From Colius striatus (Eukaryota; Chordata; Aves; Coliiformes; Coliidae), in NCBI RefSeq assembly GCF_028858725.1, contig NC_084761.1, positions 20,800,501-20,864,500 on the forward strand: DNA of 64,000 nucleotides, written 5' to 3'. Of this stretch, positions 62,192 to 64,000 are shown piece after piece. A model generated the notes under the pieces. The model worked only from the letters and a program-made list of their open reading frames with translations, was not told the DNA's origin and did no database searches. The translations under genes were made by a program, and so were the position numbers. Within the stretch, counting starts at the first letter, position 1; each line of letters begins with the position of its first letter.

Positions 62192-64000
62192 CTAAATCCC
62201 AGGGAAAACCAAGACATTCTGCTTTACAGACTTCTTCACATGGCACCCACATTAGAGCTCTGCAGCTGATCTGTATCTTGCAATGGGGAGGAAGATGTCC
62301 CAGGTTGGTGCTTTGAAGCCCGCTCTGGCAGCAGATGGTGCAGCTGCTCAGGAGCACCGTGCGCCCACAGGATGGGCTGCAGGGGCTCTGGCTGCCCTAC
62401 AGCAGAGGGACATGCAGCACAGCTGCCTGCACCCACACAGCCCCCTTCCCCAGCTGAGAGCGAGGCTGCTGGCCCAACAACGAGCTGGGAATTAAACATC
62501 TTTTTCTCTGTGGAAAAGAGCTGAGAGGTGCAGAAACTCCCAGCAGGCAGGACACACGGCAAGTGTTGCAGCGGCCCCTTGACAGTCAGGGGCATTGCCC
62601 TGCTTTGCCAAGTGCTCTGCTGAGAAAGCATGGATTCTGCTCAATTTGACAAGCATGAAACCAACTGATCAGTGAGACAAATACTCTCAACCAGGAAAGG
62701 AAATCAACCCTTCCCTCCCTTCCCCCCAGCTAAGACCTGGGGCATTGCCTGAGCTGTCGATGTGTGGAACACCTGACCAAAGCACTTTGGTCAGGAACCA
62801 GCCTCCCACCTGCATGGGAAGTGCTGGCAAAATCATCCACACAGGCACCACTCTCAAGCCACCACAACGAGTCCAGCAGAGCTCTCAGAGTTGTGCAAAG
62901 ACCCCCTCCCTCTAGCATACAGAGCAACTGGCAAGACCCTAACCAAGGAGCTGTGACACTGCTCTTTTCACAAATGCTGAATTATAATATGCTTCATGTT
63001 ATGTTTCATTGAAAGGCATGGGGTGAAGGAATAATAAAAAAGGTTAATGTGAATTTACAAACCAACATGGTTGTCCTGAGGAGGTGAAATGAAGTCAGGC
63101 AGGTGCAGTACTGCCCTATAAAAGCCTTTCCAATGAGGTAAGCAATGCTCTTCCTACGTAGCCACTATGGACTCTACAGACAAATCCTCACTGCGGCAAA
63201 ATCTGAGGGACAAAGTTCAAGGTATTTGGGCAGGGAAGATGCTGCAGCAACCTGGGAGCTCGCTCAGTACTCTGCCCTTCATTATTTCAGCTGCAAGAGA
63301 AAGAATCACCAACCTGCTCTTCCTGTGTGCCGCTTGGTAACCTACGAGAGAAGAACACTGTCACCTGGAGCCACCACATCACTTCAGAAAAACATCTGCG
63401 CCCTCAGAGGATTCCCTCACCTCGTTGTTAAAATCCTACCCATGATTTCTCGTTTTGTTCCTTGAAAATCACACTGCTGAGCCTGCTGGTGTGAGAGAGG
63501 AGATGTCTCTGAGCTTTGTCAGGCGGCACGGGCCTGGTGCTGCTCAGACAGACAGAACTGCTGGCAGAATGGGAAGGGCAACAGAAAGACTTGTAAAATG
63601 CCTTCAGAAGAGTGGAGGAGCACAAACACAGGAAAAACTTTTTAAGTGGTACAGTTTCAAATTAGCTTTAAAGGTATTACTGTAAAATGTTTGATCCTGT
63701 AGAACTTGTGTGGCGAGGCAGGGATAACACATGGTGCAGTCTTCCAGGCCAACGGGCAGCTTGCACTGCTGACACGCTCAGGGTGAGGCAGCGACACAAC
63801 ATCTCTGAGGCCTGGAAGGGTTTTAGTATCTGGTCAAGCAGATACTAACTGCGTTTATGCTATTTTTAAGACAATATTTGTCCCATTAACTTTATATTGG
63901 CATTCAGCAACCTGTGTCAGAGCAGTGTGGTGTTCTGCTGCTGTTCAGAGTACTTCCAGCGGGCTGTTACCATTCCCGAGCAAAGTGCTCACCACAGAGC
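62192..64000 (-). other. RUFY3 intronic sequence to the window edge
   Basis: No further RUFY3 exon could be identified by frame and splice sites. A GTGAGC donor-like site in minus sense follows the last eight bases (revcomp GCTCTGTG), so an exon could end at about 63993, but too few coding bases are visible to judge. Open frames here are short and show no coiled-coil pattern. Confidence 0.5.

Noticed and set aside
1-64000. Search for CRISPR arrays, operons, phage or other prokaryotic systems
   Set aside because: No regularly spaced repeats or compact gene clusters are present; spliced exons, CpG islands and CR1/LTR repeats show this is avian chromosomal DNA.

Overview
This is vertebrate nuclear DNA, almost certainly from a bird. 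The genes are split by GT-AG introns, two housekeeping-type CpG islands are present, and the recognisable interspersed repeats are short fragments of CR1, the dominant avian LINE, plus one solo LTR of an avian retrovirus type. I see no bacterial, phage, CRISPR or other prokaryotic feature.

Three genes were identified from their translated exons. MOB1B (minus strand, coding exons between 6244 and 42609, 216 codons plus stop) is complete. GRSF1 (plus strand, coding exons 48823-56785, 408 codons plus stop) is complete. RUFY3 (minus strand) is partial: only its last two coding exons (60622-60765 and 62117-62191) were found, and the rest lies beyond the right edge. The leftmost ~120 bases are GC-rich and look like the edge of another promoter. 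From the conserved vertebrate order DCK-MOB1B-GRSF1-RUFY3 this is probably the start of DCK on the minus strand, but no diagnostic DCK residue is visible.

Layout: 1-128 probable CpG-island edge; 129-805 intergenic; 806-6243 long MOB1B 3' UTR; 6244-42609 MOB1B coding exons and introns, with a 22-kb first intron holding a 569-bp solo LTR; about 41990-42840 MOB1B CpG-island promoter; 42850-48480 intergenic with CR1 pieces; about 48480-49330 GRSF1 CpG-island promoter; 48823-58150 GRSF1; 58440-64000 RUFY3 3' end. MOB1B and GRSF1 are divergent, about 6 kb apart. GRSF1 and RUFY3 are convergent, with poly(A) signals about 330 bp apart.

The genes do not form a functional pathway. MOB1B is a Hippo-pathway adaptor for LATS/NDR kinases. 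GRSF1 is a G-rich RNA-binding protein of mitochondrial RNA granules. RUFY3 is an endolysosome/neurite adaptor. Their adjacency is conserved vertebrate synteny. I found no convincing undescribed system; the findings are modest gene-structure and regulatory observations. Exon borders were worked out by hand from splice sites and reading phase and close exactly for MOB1B and GRSF1. UTR ends, promoters and repeat borders are estimates.
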